A DNA stretch of 64,000 bases from CALHVX01 sp039198065 (GTDB lineage Bacteria > Pseudomonadota > Gammaproteobacteria > Pseudomonadales > Azotimanducaceae): contig JBCCTU010000003.1 in the NCBI GenBank assembly GCA_039198065.1, positions 372,001 to 436,000 on the forward strand. The letters run 5' to 3'. This document shows, one piece after another, positions 17,512-26,974 of the stretch. The first letter of the stretch is position 1. The number at the start of each line of letters is the position of its first letter. Below the pieces are notes generated by a model that worked only from the letters and a program-made list of their open reading frames with translations, had not been told where the DNA came from and did not search any database. Both the position numbers and the translations under genes were made by a program.

Positions 17512-19290
17512 TCAGTACACGTCGCGCAGATAGCGCTTTTCTCGTTTAAGTCGATTGATGTAATCCGACGCAGCGCTTTCGGTGAGCGCCCCTTCAAGCT
17601 GCACAACGTCGTGCAGCGCTTGATCCACGTCTCGCGCCATGCGCGTCGCATCGCCGCAGACGTAAACGCTCGCACCGTCTTCCAGCCAGGCGTAAAGCTC
17701 CCGGCTGTTTTCGCGCATGCGGTGCTGAACGTAGAGTTTGTCGCGTTGGTCGCGAGAAAACGCCAGATCGAGCCGGGTCAGGGTGCCGTCTGTTGCTAGT
17801 GCAGCGAGCTCATCGGAATAAATGAAGTCGCTGCTGCGGTGCTGATCGCCAAAGAAGAGCCAGTTCTTGCCGCCGCCCCGCAGTTGCTGGCGTGCCTGAA
17901 GGAATGCGCGAAACGGCGCGATGCCCGTTCCCGGACCGACCATGATCACCGGCACGTCCGCGGCCTTCGGCAGGCGGAAGTTTTTGTTGGGCAACGGAAA
18001 AACCTCGGCTTCGCGGCCTATGCTCAGCGCATCGGCCAGCCAGGTTGATGCGACCCCGCGGTGCGCTCGCTCATGGGCATGCCAGCGCACCGCGGCAACG
18101 GTCAGGTGGACCTCGCCAGGAAACGCCAGCTCGCTCGAGGCTATGGAGTAGGCACGGTGTTGGAGCGGTCGTAGTAAGGCCACGAATTCGTCGATGGCAA
18201 CCCGCAGCGATGGCTTAAGGTTGAGTAGATCAAGTACGTCCTTGCCCCAGAGGTAGGCATCGAGGGCTTCCTTGTCGCCGTTGCCGACGACGTGCGAGAG
18301 TTCATCGTCACCGGCGTGGGTGTGGAGGTATTCGAGCAAGTCCCGCGACGGTGTCATGATCTCGAAGCGCTGGGTCAGCAGTTCACCCAGGGGCGCGTCA
18401 TAGCCCATCACGGCACTGTCCATCCGGCCGCCGAGACGCTGGATCACTACCGCGACCAGGTCCGCGTGATTCTTTGGAACGATGCCCAGCGCGTCACCGG
18501 CCGTGTATTCGACGTCGCTGTCGCCGAGACTGATGGCGATGTGGCGTATGTCTTTCGCGGACCCTGCCCCCGATAACCGGTCGTTGGCGATCATCTGGGC
18601 ACTGAACGGTCGTTTGCGTGTCCATGCCGAGCGCTGCTCGGTCAGAACGGGAGTAGATTTGTTCAGCGCTTCCTTCGCTGCGGCTGGCTGGTCAGAAAAC
18701 TCGGGCAACGACGCCTCGAGCCAGGCCGTCGCCGGGTCTTCAAAATCCACATCGCAATCGATGCGTTGCGCAGCGCGACGTGCACCGAGCTGTTCCAGTC
18801 GTGTGTCGATGAGCTTCGCAGACTGACAGAACTGGTCATAGCTGGTGTCGCCGAGACCGAGCACGGCGTAAGTGAGTTGCTCCAGGCGGGGCGCCTGAGT
18901 GCTCGAAACACTCTCCCAGAACAGTTTAGCGTTGTCCGGCATCTCGCCTTCACCGTAGGTAGAAACGACGACAAGGCACGCGGTCATGGCCTGCAGCTCG
19001 TCGACGGACACCGCGTCGAGTTCTTTGAGCGTTACCTCCATCCCCTGGTTCATGGCCATGGCTGCTGCATCTTCAGCAACGCTTTCGGCATTGCCCGTCT
19101 GGCTGCCGTAGAGAACGTTCAACAGGGGACCAGGGCCTGCTGCGTTGTTTGTGTCCTGGCTTGCGTCCTGCGCCTTGAGTTGGGCCTTCATGCCCGCCAG
19201 ATAGCCGCTGATCCAGGCCTGCTGCTCAGCAGTGAAGGGCGCATCTTCGGGAAACGGTAAGGCACTGAAATCCGGCGTGGGTTTGGGCAC
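17512..19290 (-). CDS. CysJ-like NADPH-dependent diflavin reductase
   Basis: 592 residues. A flavodoxin-like FMN domain is marked by LYGSQTGNAE and STYGEGEMPDN (about 75-210). It is followed by the FAD-binding ferredoxin-reductase region (RAYSIASS) and an NADPH-binding domain (MVGPGTGIAPFRAF, FFGDQHRSSDF, YVCGDATRMARDV), ending in RYLRDVY like CysJ. CysJ normally feeds electrons to the sulfite reductase haemoprotein CysI. No cysI is nearby; the gene sits four bases after the gltB stop and before an unknown gene. That suggests it may supply glutamate synthase with electrons instead of GltD, though service to a distant CysI cannot be excluded. The start is taken as GTG at 19290. Confidence 0.85.
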   Translation of the reverse strand: MPKPTPDFSALPFPEDAPFTAEQQAWISGYLAGMKAQLKAQDASQDTNNAAGPGPLLNVLYGSQTGNAESVAEDAAAMAMNQGMEVTLKELDAVSVDELQAMTACLVVVSTYGEGEMPDNAKLFWESVSSTQAPRLEQLTYAVLGLGDTSYDQFCQSAKLIDTRLEQLGARRAAQRIDCDVDFEDPATAWLEASLPEFSDQPAAAKEALNKSTPVLTEQRSAWTRKRPFSAQMIANDRLSGAGSAKDIRHIAISLGDSDVEYTAGDALGIVPKNHADLVAVVIQRLGGRMDSAVMGYDAPLGELLTQRFEIMTPSRDLLEYLHTHAGDDELSHVVGNGDKEALDAYLWGKDVLDLLNLKPSLRVAIDEFVALLRPLQHRAYSIASSELAFPGEVHLTVAAVRWHAHERAHRGVASTWLADALSIGREAEVFPLPNKNFRLPKAADVPVIMVGPGTGIAPFRAFLQARQQLRGGGKNWLFFGDQHRSSDFIYSDELAALATDGTLTRLDLAFSRDQRDKLYVQHRMRENSRELYAWLEDGASVYVCGDATRMARDVDQALHDVVQLEGALTESAASDYINRLKREKRYLRDVY

Positions 19291-19294
19291 GACG

Positions 19295-22200
19295 TCAGGC
19301 CCCCAAGACCTGAGCCCGCGCCGCAACCGCGCGCTGAGCAAACAGCTCTTCGAAGCTGGGAATGCGGCCGAGTGCTGCCCGGTTGCGCTGGTCGAGCATC
19401 AGGATCCAGCCGTAAGTCGCCGGGCTGTCCATGGACCGCGCGTTGCGCTTGCTTAGAGCGCGCTTGAAGTCGTCGAGGCGTTTGTGCGACAGCAGGACAG
19501 CAATGTCGAGAGCCGTGTAGCTCGTCAGCGCGGATCGAGCGTGCTTTACCAGTGAAACCAGCAGCGCGTGGTCTTCGGTCAAAATGAGGTTTCGAGCCAT
19601 CCGATCCAAGGTTTCCCGGGGCGCGGCCGGGCCGTGTTTGCTTCGGATCACTTCCAACGCCGCATCCAGTACCGTCCAGTTGTTCAGCAGCGCGTAGCGC
19701 TCGTCGTCGTTCGAAGCACCGGTGGGAGCGCGTCCCTGGAGCAGAGGCGTTTTCGTCTTCCAGGCCACCTTCAGGCGGCCGACGAGGTGCTGGGTAAGGG
19801 CGTTCGCCAGTTCATCCCGCAATGCCTTCTCGGTATGCGCGTTCAAAATTTCGTGCGCGTCCTGGTACTGGAGCAACGCCCGGGGCATGACCCACCGCAT
19901 GGCCGTTCGAGTTTTTGCCCAGTTGGTCCGCAAGCGACGCCCCAGGGCAGACCCCGTTGCGTCCTCATGCCAGCGCAGCAGCAGTGCAATGGCGTGCTCA
20001 TGCACGGCAGCCATGGGATCGTCGTCGGTAAGCGAACCGACTATTACGGAGTCGTGGCTCACGGAGCCTGTGAAGCGCCCCTCGGGATCGTATTGGTATG
20101 CGAAGCCGCCAGACATGCCGTTGCCGAAACCGGACGCAAACGGGCCCAGGTTCAGCACGCTGCCGTTGGTCATGTACTCGCAGCAGAATTCTCCAACGCC
20201 CTCGACGACGGCAGAGGCGCCGGAATTGCGCACGGCGAATCGATCGCCCGCTTCCCCGGCAATGAACAGCCGACCTCCGGTGGCGCCGAACAGTGCAAAG
20301 TTGCCGACAAGCACGTTTCCGCCGGTGGCTCGTGCTCGCGAACCCTCCGGAGGGACGATGACCAGCATGCCACCGCACGCGCTTTTACCGACGCCGTCGT
20401 TGCAGGTGCCCGCGTGGTGCAGGACCATGCCGTCGTTGCAGAATGCGCCGTAGCTCTGCCCCGCAGAGTTACTGGTGTGCAAGGCGATCGATTCTGGGGC
20501 CAGGTAGTAGCGCCCGCGATCGTCCCGGTAGGCTGAGCTGGGACGACGAACGGTGACATCGTGGTTGAGCCAGCGCTCGAGATCGATGGCGAGTTGGCCG
20601 CCGACGCTTTTGTCGCCGTTTGTGAGGGCGACGCCGTCGCTCAGGTAGCGCGCTTCGCCCCGTTCAAACAGTGCGGCTCGGATTTGCGAACCCCAGCGAT
20701 CGTCGGTGGCAAAGTTGCGCTCGAGATAAACGGGTTGTTGTACTCGGTTATCTGGAACTCGAACCAACATCGCCCGCAGATCCAAACGGCCAACGGATGC
20801 GGGATGGTCGAGCAGATGCAGAAGGTCGGCTCTCCCGCGCGCGTCGTCCAGCGAGCGGAAGCCAAGGTGCGCCAGAACCTCACGAACCTCGTGAGCGATA
20901 TTCAGCAAGTATTGAGCCAGAGCTCTCGGGTCGCCGTCGAAGACCTCGGGGTTTGTGGTGAGTCCTGCGGGACACTTGACGTTGCAGTTTTTTGCCATGA
21001 CGCACTTGAGCATCATCAATGCCGTAGTGCCGAACTCGAAAGAATCCCCCCCAAGCAAGCACGCCTTGACCACGTCCGAGCCGGTCTGCATCGCACCCGA
21101 GCAACGCAGCTGAACTTTTTGTCGAATCCGGTTTTCGCACAGGGCCTGGTGAACTTCAGCAATACCCAGCTCGGCAGCACGGCCTGTGTACTTCAACGAG
21201 GTGACCGATGCCGCACCGGTCCCGCCGGTGCTGCCGGCAACGTTGATGACGTCCGCGCCGGCCTTTGCAACCCCAACCGCGATCGTGCCGATGCCCTCGG
21301 AGCTGACCAGCTTTACGATCACTCGGGCGCGGGTGGCCTTCGCGTCGTGAATGAGCTGCGCCAGATCCTCGATCGAGTAGGTATCGTGATGAGGTGGCGG
21401 GGAAATGAGCTCGACACCGGGAGTGCCGCCCCGGGCGGCTGCGATCTCCACGGTAACCTTAGGCGCCGGCAGCTGTCCCCCTTCCCCCGGTTTTGCGCCC
21501 TGACCAATCTTTATCTCGATTTCTGCAAGTTTCGGATCAGCAAGGTAGCCCGCCCAGACACCGAATCGGCCGGACGCGAACTGTTTGATACGGCTTGCCC
21601 GCAGCGTGCCGTAGCGGCTGATGTGTTCCCCACCCTCGCCGCAGTTGGACATCCCGCCAACCATGTTAGTCCCGTGAGCAACGGCTTCGTGCGCCTGCGC
21701 GACAAGCGCGCCATGTGACATGGCGCCAGAGGCGAGCCGCGGAGTAATGTCTGATGCGGGCTGGACTTGCTCGAGCGTTAGCTGCGGCGGGGCGGGGCGG
21801 ATCCTCGCAAGATAGTCCTCCGCACGCGCGCGGGCGTCGACGCGCAGTGCTGCGGCTTCGAGCCAGTGCCCGCGGATGTCGTCTCCGAATCGGTCGACGA
21901 GGCTCTGCGCGAGCGCATCCAGGCGCGCAAGATCGGACGCTTTTGGTCCGGATAACTTCAGAATGAACTGGTGCTGTTGGCGTTGCTCGACTGTTAGGCC
22001 GCGAATTACGAAGTCGAGATTGCCGGCTCTGTTGAAGAGCATCATCTCTCGCATGAATTCAGAAGCGCTCGTCAAAAAGGAGACGTCAGCTGGAAACGCG
22101 AGCACATCTCGAAGCGCCGCGGGACGTTTCGCTCGCTCCGACGCCATCGTTCGGGAAAACTCACGGTAGCCCGACGTCACTTGAAAGCCGTTGATCTGCG

Positions 22201-24784
22201 CGGGTGTTAGTGCGTCGAAGCTGGTATTAACGTAGCGGTCGTCCTGAATCCCAAAGGCGTCTTCTAGTTGGTTAAGCGTCAGCAGCCGCAGCGCATCGTC
22301 CTCGGTCGGTTCACTGACCCGCACCGCCGGCGTGTGGGCCTGGATTTGCAGCGACTCCTCTGTCAAATCCACGAATCCGCGCACGGCGGTCGTGCCGTAG
22401 GAGTGTCCGGCCCCTTCGGCACGCTCCTTGAACAACCCAAGCATGGGCACGTCAGCGGTTTCTGATACCTGCGCGGCACGCCGGTGCCAGTCAACCACCG
22501 ACTGAGCGATGCGATCGAAGCGAACACCGCCCACGGGCGAGAGCATGTTCGGGAAGTAGCGGCGGAATATCGGATCGTTGGTATCGAGAAAATTGGGCTC
22601 GAAAAATTCTCCCCCGCAGTAGCTTTCAACCGTACACAGGCCGACCTTAGCCATCGTCTTAAGCAGCGCTTTCTCCGCGGCCTTGGCGAACCGCCGATAC
22701 GCCGGTACCGGATCGTCCGGATACTTCTCTTCCGCTCGCAGTCGCATGCTCAGTGCGTACACGGCGCTCGCGCCAAAGCCCAGCGCACAGGCGACGTGGT
22801 GCGAGGATGCGATCTGCCCGCTTTCCACGATGATGGACACCCGCAATCGTAGCCCGTCTTCGATGAGTCGCTGGTTGACCGCGGAGACTGCAAGGGTCAT
22901 GGGCAACGGCGCACGGTGTGAACTCAGGTGCCGGTCCGACAGAATGGCGATGCCGCCGTTGGTCTGGGCGAACTCGGCGACCTGTGACGCAAGGTGATCC
23001 AAGGCGTCTACGAGCTTGCGCTCGTTGGCCGTCGCATTGGTGAAATCCGGCGCGTAGAGCATGTCTACGGCAAGGCAGGGCGCATCGGTTTGGTTCTTTA
23101 TGCGGATGATGTCTCGCATCGTCAGAATCGGAGAGTCAAGAACGATTTGTCGGTTACCCGTCGGTCCGGCGTGCGGCTTCTCGCCCAGCGCGATGCGCAG
23201 CGTCATGCCGTCAGCCTCGCGAAGTGAATCGAGGGGTGGATTTGTGACCTGAGCGAATCGTTGGCTGAAGTACTTTGCGACGCCACCTTCGTTGTCGCTC
23301 AGCGCGTTGATGGCGGTACCGTAGCCCATGGCCGAAACGCGCTCGGCGCCGGTGTCGAGCATCGGATCCATGAGAAAGCGAAAACTCTCCTGGTTCAGCG
23401 TGTAGCCCACGTAGCGACCGGCGCGGCAGAGGTCTCCGTCGTAGTGCTGAGCGCGGGCAAGGGCTGCGGCATCCGGCTCAGGGAGAGTCGCAATCGGAAG
23501 TTGGGCGTCGTTAAGCAGCGGTTTGTAGTTGGTTGCTTCAGCGAGCACACGCAGTCCGTCTTCGGTCCTGAAGAGCCGCTGCTGGCTGTGGTCATAGAAC
23601 AACATACCGCCGGCTTCGATCCGGCCGCGGTGAATGACGTCTGCTTCCGGAAAGCTGATCTGCCCTGCCTCTGAGGTAACGGCAAGGTAGCGGTGGGTTT
23701 CGATCGTGCGCAGCGGGCGCAAGCCGAGGCGGTCTAGTCGGGCACCGATGATGTTTCCGTCGCCGAAAATCAGCGCCGCGGGGCCGTCGTTCTTCTCTTC
23801 ATAGAGGGAAAAGTAGGCGAGCATGTCCCGGACTTCCGCGGGAAGCCGCTCGTCGTTCTCCCAGGCTGGTGGCATCATGGAAACAACGGCGGACACCAAC
23901 TCCATATCGTCTTCGAAGACACGAGCGTTCAGCGTTTGGTCGAAGCGGCAGCTGTCCGACTGCCCCGGGGGCCGTACGATCGATCGGCGGCGCGCTTTGG
24001 CGATCGCCGCTTCGGACAACCGGTTTTTCTTGTCGGTGTTGAGTTCGCCGTTGTGCGCCATGAGGCGAAAAGGTTGCGCCATCGACGGATGGGGGTCGGT
24101 ATTGGTCGAAAAACGGGTATGGAAAAAGAGCGTATGGACGCGGTGATCTGGATCAGAAAGGTCGGCGAAGTAAGGTACTAACTCCCAGGCATTGAGCCGG
24201 CCTTTGAGCACCTGAGTCCGCGCGGAAAGCGACAGCGGATAGAGCCCGAGCAGCGCCTCATCTGCGTAGGCGATGGTTTCGATGGCGAGCAGCGTGTGGT
24301 GCATCGCTGCATCTACTCCTGCATCCAGAAGTGCTTCCGGAATTCTGAAAATCCACTGCACGATCGGTAGCTGGAGCGGCACGCTCGTCGGCTCGATGGC
24401 CTGCGCGTCTACCGGTAGCTCGCGCCGCAACACCGTCTCCAGGCCCGTGTTGCGGAGCGCCGCCTCGATGACTGCGATGGCTCGCTCGTGGCTCTCGCGA
24501 CGCTCGGGCATAAAGAAGTTGCCGACGCCGAAACGGCCGCTTTCGAGGCGGGTGCCGGTCAGCTTCGAGAACAGGCGGCTGGATAGATCAACGGAAATCC
24601 CCGCCCCATCACCGACCCCAGTGGATGACATTCCCCCGCGGTGGGGAATCGCGCACAGCGCTTCGTGTCCTTTGCGGAGCACCTCGTGGCTGGGCTTGCT
24701 GTCTTTGCGCGTAATGAAGCCCACGCCGCAGGCACTGTGCTCGCGTTTCGGGTCATACAGAGTTGTGCTAAAGGTTTCCCGCAT
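19295..24784 (-). CDS. gltB: Glutamate synthase large subunit, extended form
   Basis: 1829 residues, clearly longer than typical GltB (about 1480-1550). A class II amidotransferase domain starts at the nucleophile in SACGVGF (Cys19 after a short propeptide), with HRGG and the HNGELNT loop. The central domain and the FMN-binding synthase barrel follow (GEGGQLPAPKV, STGGTGAASV). The 3Fe-4S loop is CVMAKNCNVKC, with spacing C-x5-C-x3-C rather than the x4 I expect. The GXGXG beta-helix domain comes next, then roughly 200 extra residues of helical character at the C terminus. It transfers the glutamine amide to 2-oxoglutarate. No gltD is adjacent; a CysJ-like reductase takes that place in the operon. 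Confidence 0.88.
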   Translation of the reverse strand: MRETFSTTLYDPKREHSACGVGFITRKDSKPSHEVLRKGHEALCAIPHRGGMSSTGVGDGAGISVDLSSRLFSKLTGTRLESGRFGVGNFFMPERRESHERAIAVIEAALRNTGLETVLRRELPVDAQAIEPTSVPLQLPIVQWIFRIPEALLDAGVDAAMHHTLLAIETIAYADEALLGLYPLSLSARTQVLKGRLNAWELVPYFADLSDPDHRVHTLFFHTRFSTNTDPHPSMAQPFRLMAHNGELNTDKKNRLSEAAIAKARRRSIVRPPGQSDSCRFDQTLNARVFEDDMELVSAVVSMMPPAWENDERLPAEVRDMLAYFSLYEEKNDGPAALIFGDGNIIGARLDRLGLRPLRTIETHRYLAVTSEAGQISFPEADVIHRGRIEAGGMLFYDHSQQRLFRTEDGLRVLAEATNYKPLLNDAQLPIATLPEPDAAALARAQHYDGDLCRAGRYVGYTLNQESFRFLMDPMLDTGAERVSAMGYGTAINALSDNEGGVAKYFSQRFAQVTNPPLDSLREADGMTLRIALGEKPHAGPTGNRQIVLDSPILTMRDIIRIKNQTDAPCLAVDMLYAPDFTNATANERKLVDALDHLASQVAEFAQTNGGIAILSDRHLSSHRAPLPMTLAVSAVNQRLIEDGLRLRVSIIVESGQIASSHHVACALGFGASAVYALSMRLRAEEKYPDDPVPAYRRFAKAAEKALLKTMAKVGLCTVESYCGGEFFEPNFLDTNDPIFRRYFPNMLSPVGGVRFDRIAQSVVDWHRRAAQVSETADVPMLGLFKERAEGAGHSYGTTAVRGFVDLTEESLQIQAHTPAVRVSEPTEDDALRLLTLNQLEDAFGIQDDRYVNTSFDALTPAQINGFQVTSGYREFSRTMASERAKRPAALRDVLAFPADVSFLTSASEFMREMMLFNRAGNLDFVIRGLTVEQRQQHQFILKLSGPKASDLARLDALAQSLVDRFGDDIRGHWLEAAALRVDARARAEDYLARIRPAPPQLTLEQVQPASDITPRLASGAMSHGALVAQAHEAVAHGTNMVGGMSNCGEGGEHISRYGTLRASRIKQFASGRFGVWAGYLADPKLAEIEIKIGQGAKPGEGGQLPAPKVTVEIAAARGGTPGVELISPPPHHDTYSIEDLAQLIHDAKATRARVIVKLVSSEGIGTIAVGVAKAGADVINVAGSTGGTGAASVTSLKYTGRAAELGIAEVHQALCENRIRQKVQLRCSGAMQTGSDVVKACLLGGDSFEFGTTALMMLKCVMAKNCNVKCPAGLTTNPEVFDGDPRALAQYLLNIAHEVREVLAHLGFRSLDDARGRADLLHLLDHPASVGRLDLRAMLVRVPDNRVQQPVYLERNFATDDRWGSQIRAALFERGEARYLSDGVALTNGDKSVGGQLAIDLERWLNHDVTVRRPSSAYRDDRGRYYLAPESIALHTSNSAGQSYGAFCNDGMVLHHAGTCNDGVGKSACGGMLVIVPPEGSRARATGGNVLVGNFALFGATGGRLFIAGEAGDRFAVRNSGASAVVEGVGEFCCEYMTNGSVLNLGPFASGFGNGMSGGFAYQYDPEGRFTGSVSHDSVIVGSLTDDDPMAAVHEHAIALLLRWHEDATGSALGRRLRTNWAKTRTAMRWVMPRALLQYQDAHEILNAHTEKALRDELANALTQHLVGRLKVAWKTKTPLLQGRAPTGASNDDERYALLNNWTVLDAALEVIRSKHGPAAPRETLDRMARNLILTEDHALLVSLVKHARSALTSYTALDIAVLLSHKRLDDFKRALSKRNARSMDSPATYGWILMLDQRNRAALGRIPSFEELFAQRAVAARAQVLGA

Positions 24785-24859
24785 GGTCTCGCCACCGTGT
24801 GGTCAGCGTCGCGAAGCCGCGCGCCCCACCAAGTCCTGGATGGTACATCACTGGATATT

Positions 24860-24878
24860 AATGAGAAATATTATCATT
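24860..24878. promoter_or_regulatory. Candidate Fur box upstream of gltB
   Basis: The sequence AATGAGAAATATTATCATT matches the common gammaproteobacterial Fur pattern AATGATAATNATTATCATT with two clear mismatches. It sits in an AT-rich island in otherwise GC-rich DNA, 75 bases before the gltB start and 95 before the divergent serine hydrolase. Seen directly as a motif; regulation by Fur is inference. It could equally be just an AT-rich promoter. Confidence 0.45.
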
Positions 24879-24973
24879 TAGATTAATTTTTCAGCCGATC
24901 TGTTTCTTCGACAAAGCACAGCGCCGGCTGCCGGTGCGGTAGGGTGTTTGTCCGCACTGAAGGAGCCACAGAA

Positions 24974-26398
24974 ATGCCCGCGATGTCGCGACGATTTCGC
25001 CGAGGTCTGGGCGCGCCCCTGTTCAGCTTATGTGCGCTCGGTTTCTGGCTCTGCAACCCGGGGGTATTCGGCCAAAGCGCCCCGTCGTCTTACGGCCTCC
25101 CCGGCGGCGCTGCGCCCTTCGATGATCCCTTCATCGCCGCCGGCTTCCGGGCGCTGTTTACCTGTTCGGCGCACTTCGCCATGGATCGTCCGCTTGCTGA
25201 TATCGAGCGGGTTGAGTTGGCCGACACGGCGGCGCTCGGGTTGCCCAATCCAGAGATTGATGCGGAGCGCCGTCTCGTTCGTGCTGCGGACGCTAACGGA
25301 CGCGTACGGGTGGCGGTTTTCCGGGATTCCATGGGCTGCACGCTGCTCCCGCCGGAGCTCGGGGAAGCGGATGCGGCTCAGTTGCCGTACCTCGCGCGCG
25401 CCCGCGGGTCGAACCCAGCGGCGGTAGCCTTCCCGAGGGGAGATCGGGTTGCACTGACGGCGACCGCTGCGCAAAGCGCCGTGCTCGCACGTGCTTTCGA
25501 TGGTGCGAGCTATGGCGAGGGTTCGCTGACCGTCGCAACGCTGGTTGTGCAGGGTGGATCGCTCGTCGCCGAGCGCTACCGCGACGGCTTCGGTGTGGAT
25601 AAGGGCTATCGAACCTGGTCGACGGCGAAGAGTATCACCGCGACCCTAGTCGGTATGGCGGTTAAGGATGGGCTGCTCGACCTCCATGCGCCGGTGCCGG
25701 TTCGCGCATGGCAACAACCGGCGGACCGGCGTCAGACCATTAGGCTCAAGCACCTGCTGTGGATGTCGAGCGGACTCTGGAGTCGAGGGAGTAATACCAG
25801 CGCGATGTACTTTGGCGGGCAGGACGTCATTAGCAGTGCGACAACCACGCCCCTCGAGGCCGATCCGGGGACGCGATGGAAGTACGCCAATAACGATACA
25901 TTGTTAGCGTTGGTCGCTTTAAAAACGGCGCTCGCCGATGAGCAGGCATACCTTCGCTTCCCCTACGAGCGGCTCTTCGAACCGCTAGGAATGCATCACA
26001 CGTGGATGGAGATTGACCATCAGGGAAATTTCATCGGTTCAAGCCAGGTGTATACAACGGCGCGCGACCTGGCCCGCTTCGGTCTGCTCTACTTGAATGA
26101 TGGGAACTGGTTTGGGGAGCAGCTGCTTCCCGAAGATTGGACGGCTTTCGTCTCGACGCCGGCACCCACTCGTCCAGTGACCGCCGGTCAGCAGGGGTAC
26201 GGCGCGCAGTTCTGGCTGTTCGATCCAGCCGACGACCTGCCGTCGAACGCGTATTTTACGGCAGGGAACAAAGGACAATTCGTGGTGATCGTACCGGAGC
26301 ACGACCTGGTGATCGTGCGTACGGGGGTTGATCCGCTCGGCAAACGCTTCGCGTTGCCCGCGTTTGTGCGGGACGTGATCAGCGCATTTTCAACCTAA
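24974..26398 (+). CDS. Exported serine hydrolase, class C beta-lactamase fold
   Basis: 474 residues. The N terminus has an arginine-rich lead and hydrophobic core (FSLCALGFWLCNPGVFG), a likely signal peptide. The catalytic SxxK is in WSTAKSITATL (about residue 222) and the YxN motif is KYANND; a later GQQGYGAQFW segment fits the family. Such enzymes act as periplasmic esterases, D-aminopeptidases or 6-aminohexanoate hydrolases; the WSTAKS form resembles the last group. I chose the ATG at 24974, with AGGAG eight bases upstream. It is divergent from gltB and alone. The substrate is unknown. Confidence 0.78.
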   Translation: MPAMSRRFRRGLGAPLFSLCALGFWLCNPGVFGQSAPSSYGLPGGAAPFDDPFIAAGFRALFTCSAHFAMDRPLADIERVELADTAALGLPNPEIDAERRLVRAADANGRVRVAVFRDSMGCTLLPPELGEADAAQLPYLARARGSNPAAVAFPRGDRVALTATAAQSAVLARAFDGASYGEGSLTVATLVVQGGSLVAERYRDGFGVDKGYRTWSTAKSITATLVGMAVKDGLLDLHAPVPVRAWQQPADRRQTIRLKHLLWMSSGLWSRGSNTSAMYFGGQDVISSATTTPLEADPGTRWKYANNDTLLALVALKTALADEQAYLRFPYERLFEPLGMHHTWMEIDHQGNFIGSSQVYTTARDLARFGLLYLNDGNWFGEQLLPEDWTAFVSTPAPTRPVTAGQQGYGAQFWLFDPADDLPSNAYFTAGNKGQFVVIVPEHDLVIVRTGVDPLGKRFALPAFVRDVISAFST

Positions 26399-26446
26399 GC
26401 GGGCGCCAGTGTTCGAGCGCTCAAGGCGACGAAGACCGAACGCGTC

Positions 26447-26839
26447 TTAGCCAGGGCGGTGAATGCCGCAGATTTTGTGGCCATCGGGGTCCAGGAAGTA
26501 GCACAGGTGCATTACGCCCATGGTGCTTTCCCGTGGCCCCGGTGGATCCTCAACGCTCGTGCCACCGTTGGCAACAGCGACATCGTGAAACTCCTTGAGC
26601 TGTTCCGGTGACTCGCATACGAATCCGATCGTCGAGCCGTTGGCCACAGTCGCGGGTTCACCGTTGATGGGTTCCGACACGCTGAAGGTCGAGCCGTTGT
26701 GCATGTAGAAGAGCCGTGTCTGGCCGGTGTCATTAACGTGCTCCATCGGCGCACCGGCGCCTAGCACGCCCAGTACAGCGTTATAAAATGTTTTGGTTTT
26801 CCCGATGTCACTCGAGCCGATCATGACGTGGTTCAGCAC
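26447..26839 (-). CDS. VOC-family (glyoxalase-like) protein
   Basis: 130 residues of the vicinal-oxygen-chelate superfamily: LNHVMIGSSDIGKTKTFYN at the start and LCYFLDPDGHKICGIH at the end, with the metal-ligand His and the DPDGHK motif. This pattern is common in small glyoxalase-like proteins of unassigned substrate. I chose the GTG at 26839, which places the conserved first strand at the N terminus and has GGAG about ten bases upstream. A longer frame begins with basic residues unlike the family. It is followed on the same strand, upstream, by an alpha/beta hydrolase. Confidence 0.72.
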   Translation of the reverse strand: MLNHVMIGSSDIGKTKTFYNAVLGVLGAGAPMEHVNDTGQTRLFYMHNGSTFSVSEPINGEPATVANGSTIGFVCESPEQLKEFHDVAVANGGTSVEDPPGPRESTMGVMHLCYFLDPDGHKICGIHRPG

Positions 26840-26974
26840 TGTGCTGTTTCTCCGTGGTGTCTTTGGTCCGGGGCGCCAGTCACCGGCGCTTAGTCGAAAC
26901 ATCAAGTGGAGTGAACAACGGCGTCCTCATGGGGCTTCGACCAGCCCGCACCGTAGGAGTCCAGTTCGCAATCG

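Noticed and set aside
16527..17675. Longer start for the third gltB-operon gene
   Set aside because: The added 57 codons overlap the diflavin reductase coding sequence and have unrelated composition; GTG at 17504 has a good ribosome site and operon spacing.
17512..19290. Calling the diflavin reductase cysJ
   Set aside because: The family match is to CysJ, but no cysI or other sulfate assimilation genes are present; context favours a different partner, so no symbol was given.
24974..26398. Beta-lactamase resistance gene
   Set aside because: It has the serine hydrolase fold with SxxK and YxN but sequence features closer to esterase or aminohexanoate hydrolase groups; no evidence for beta-lactam hydrolysis.
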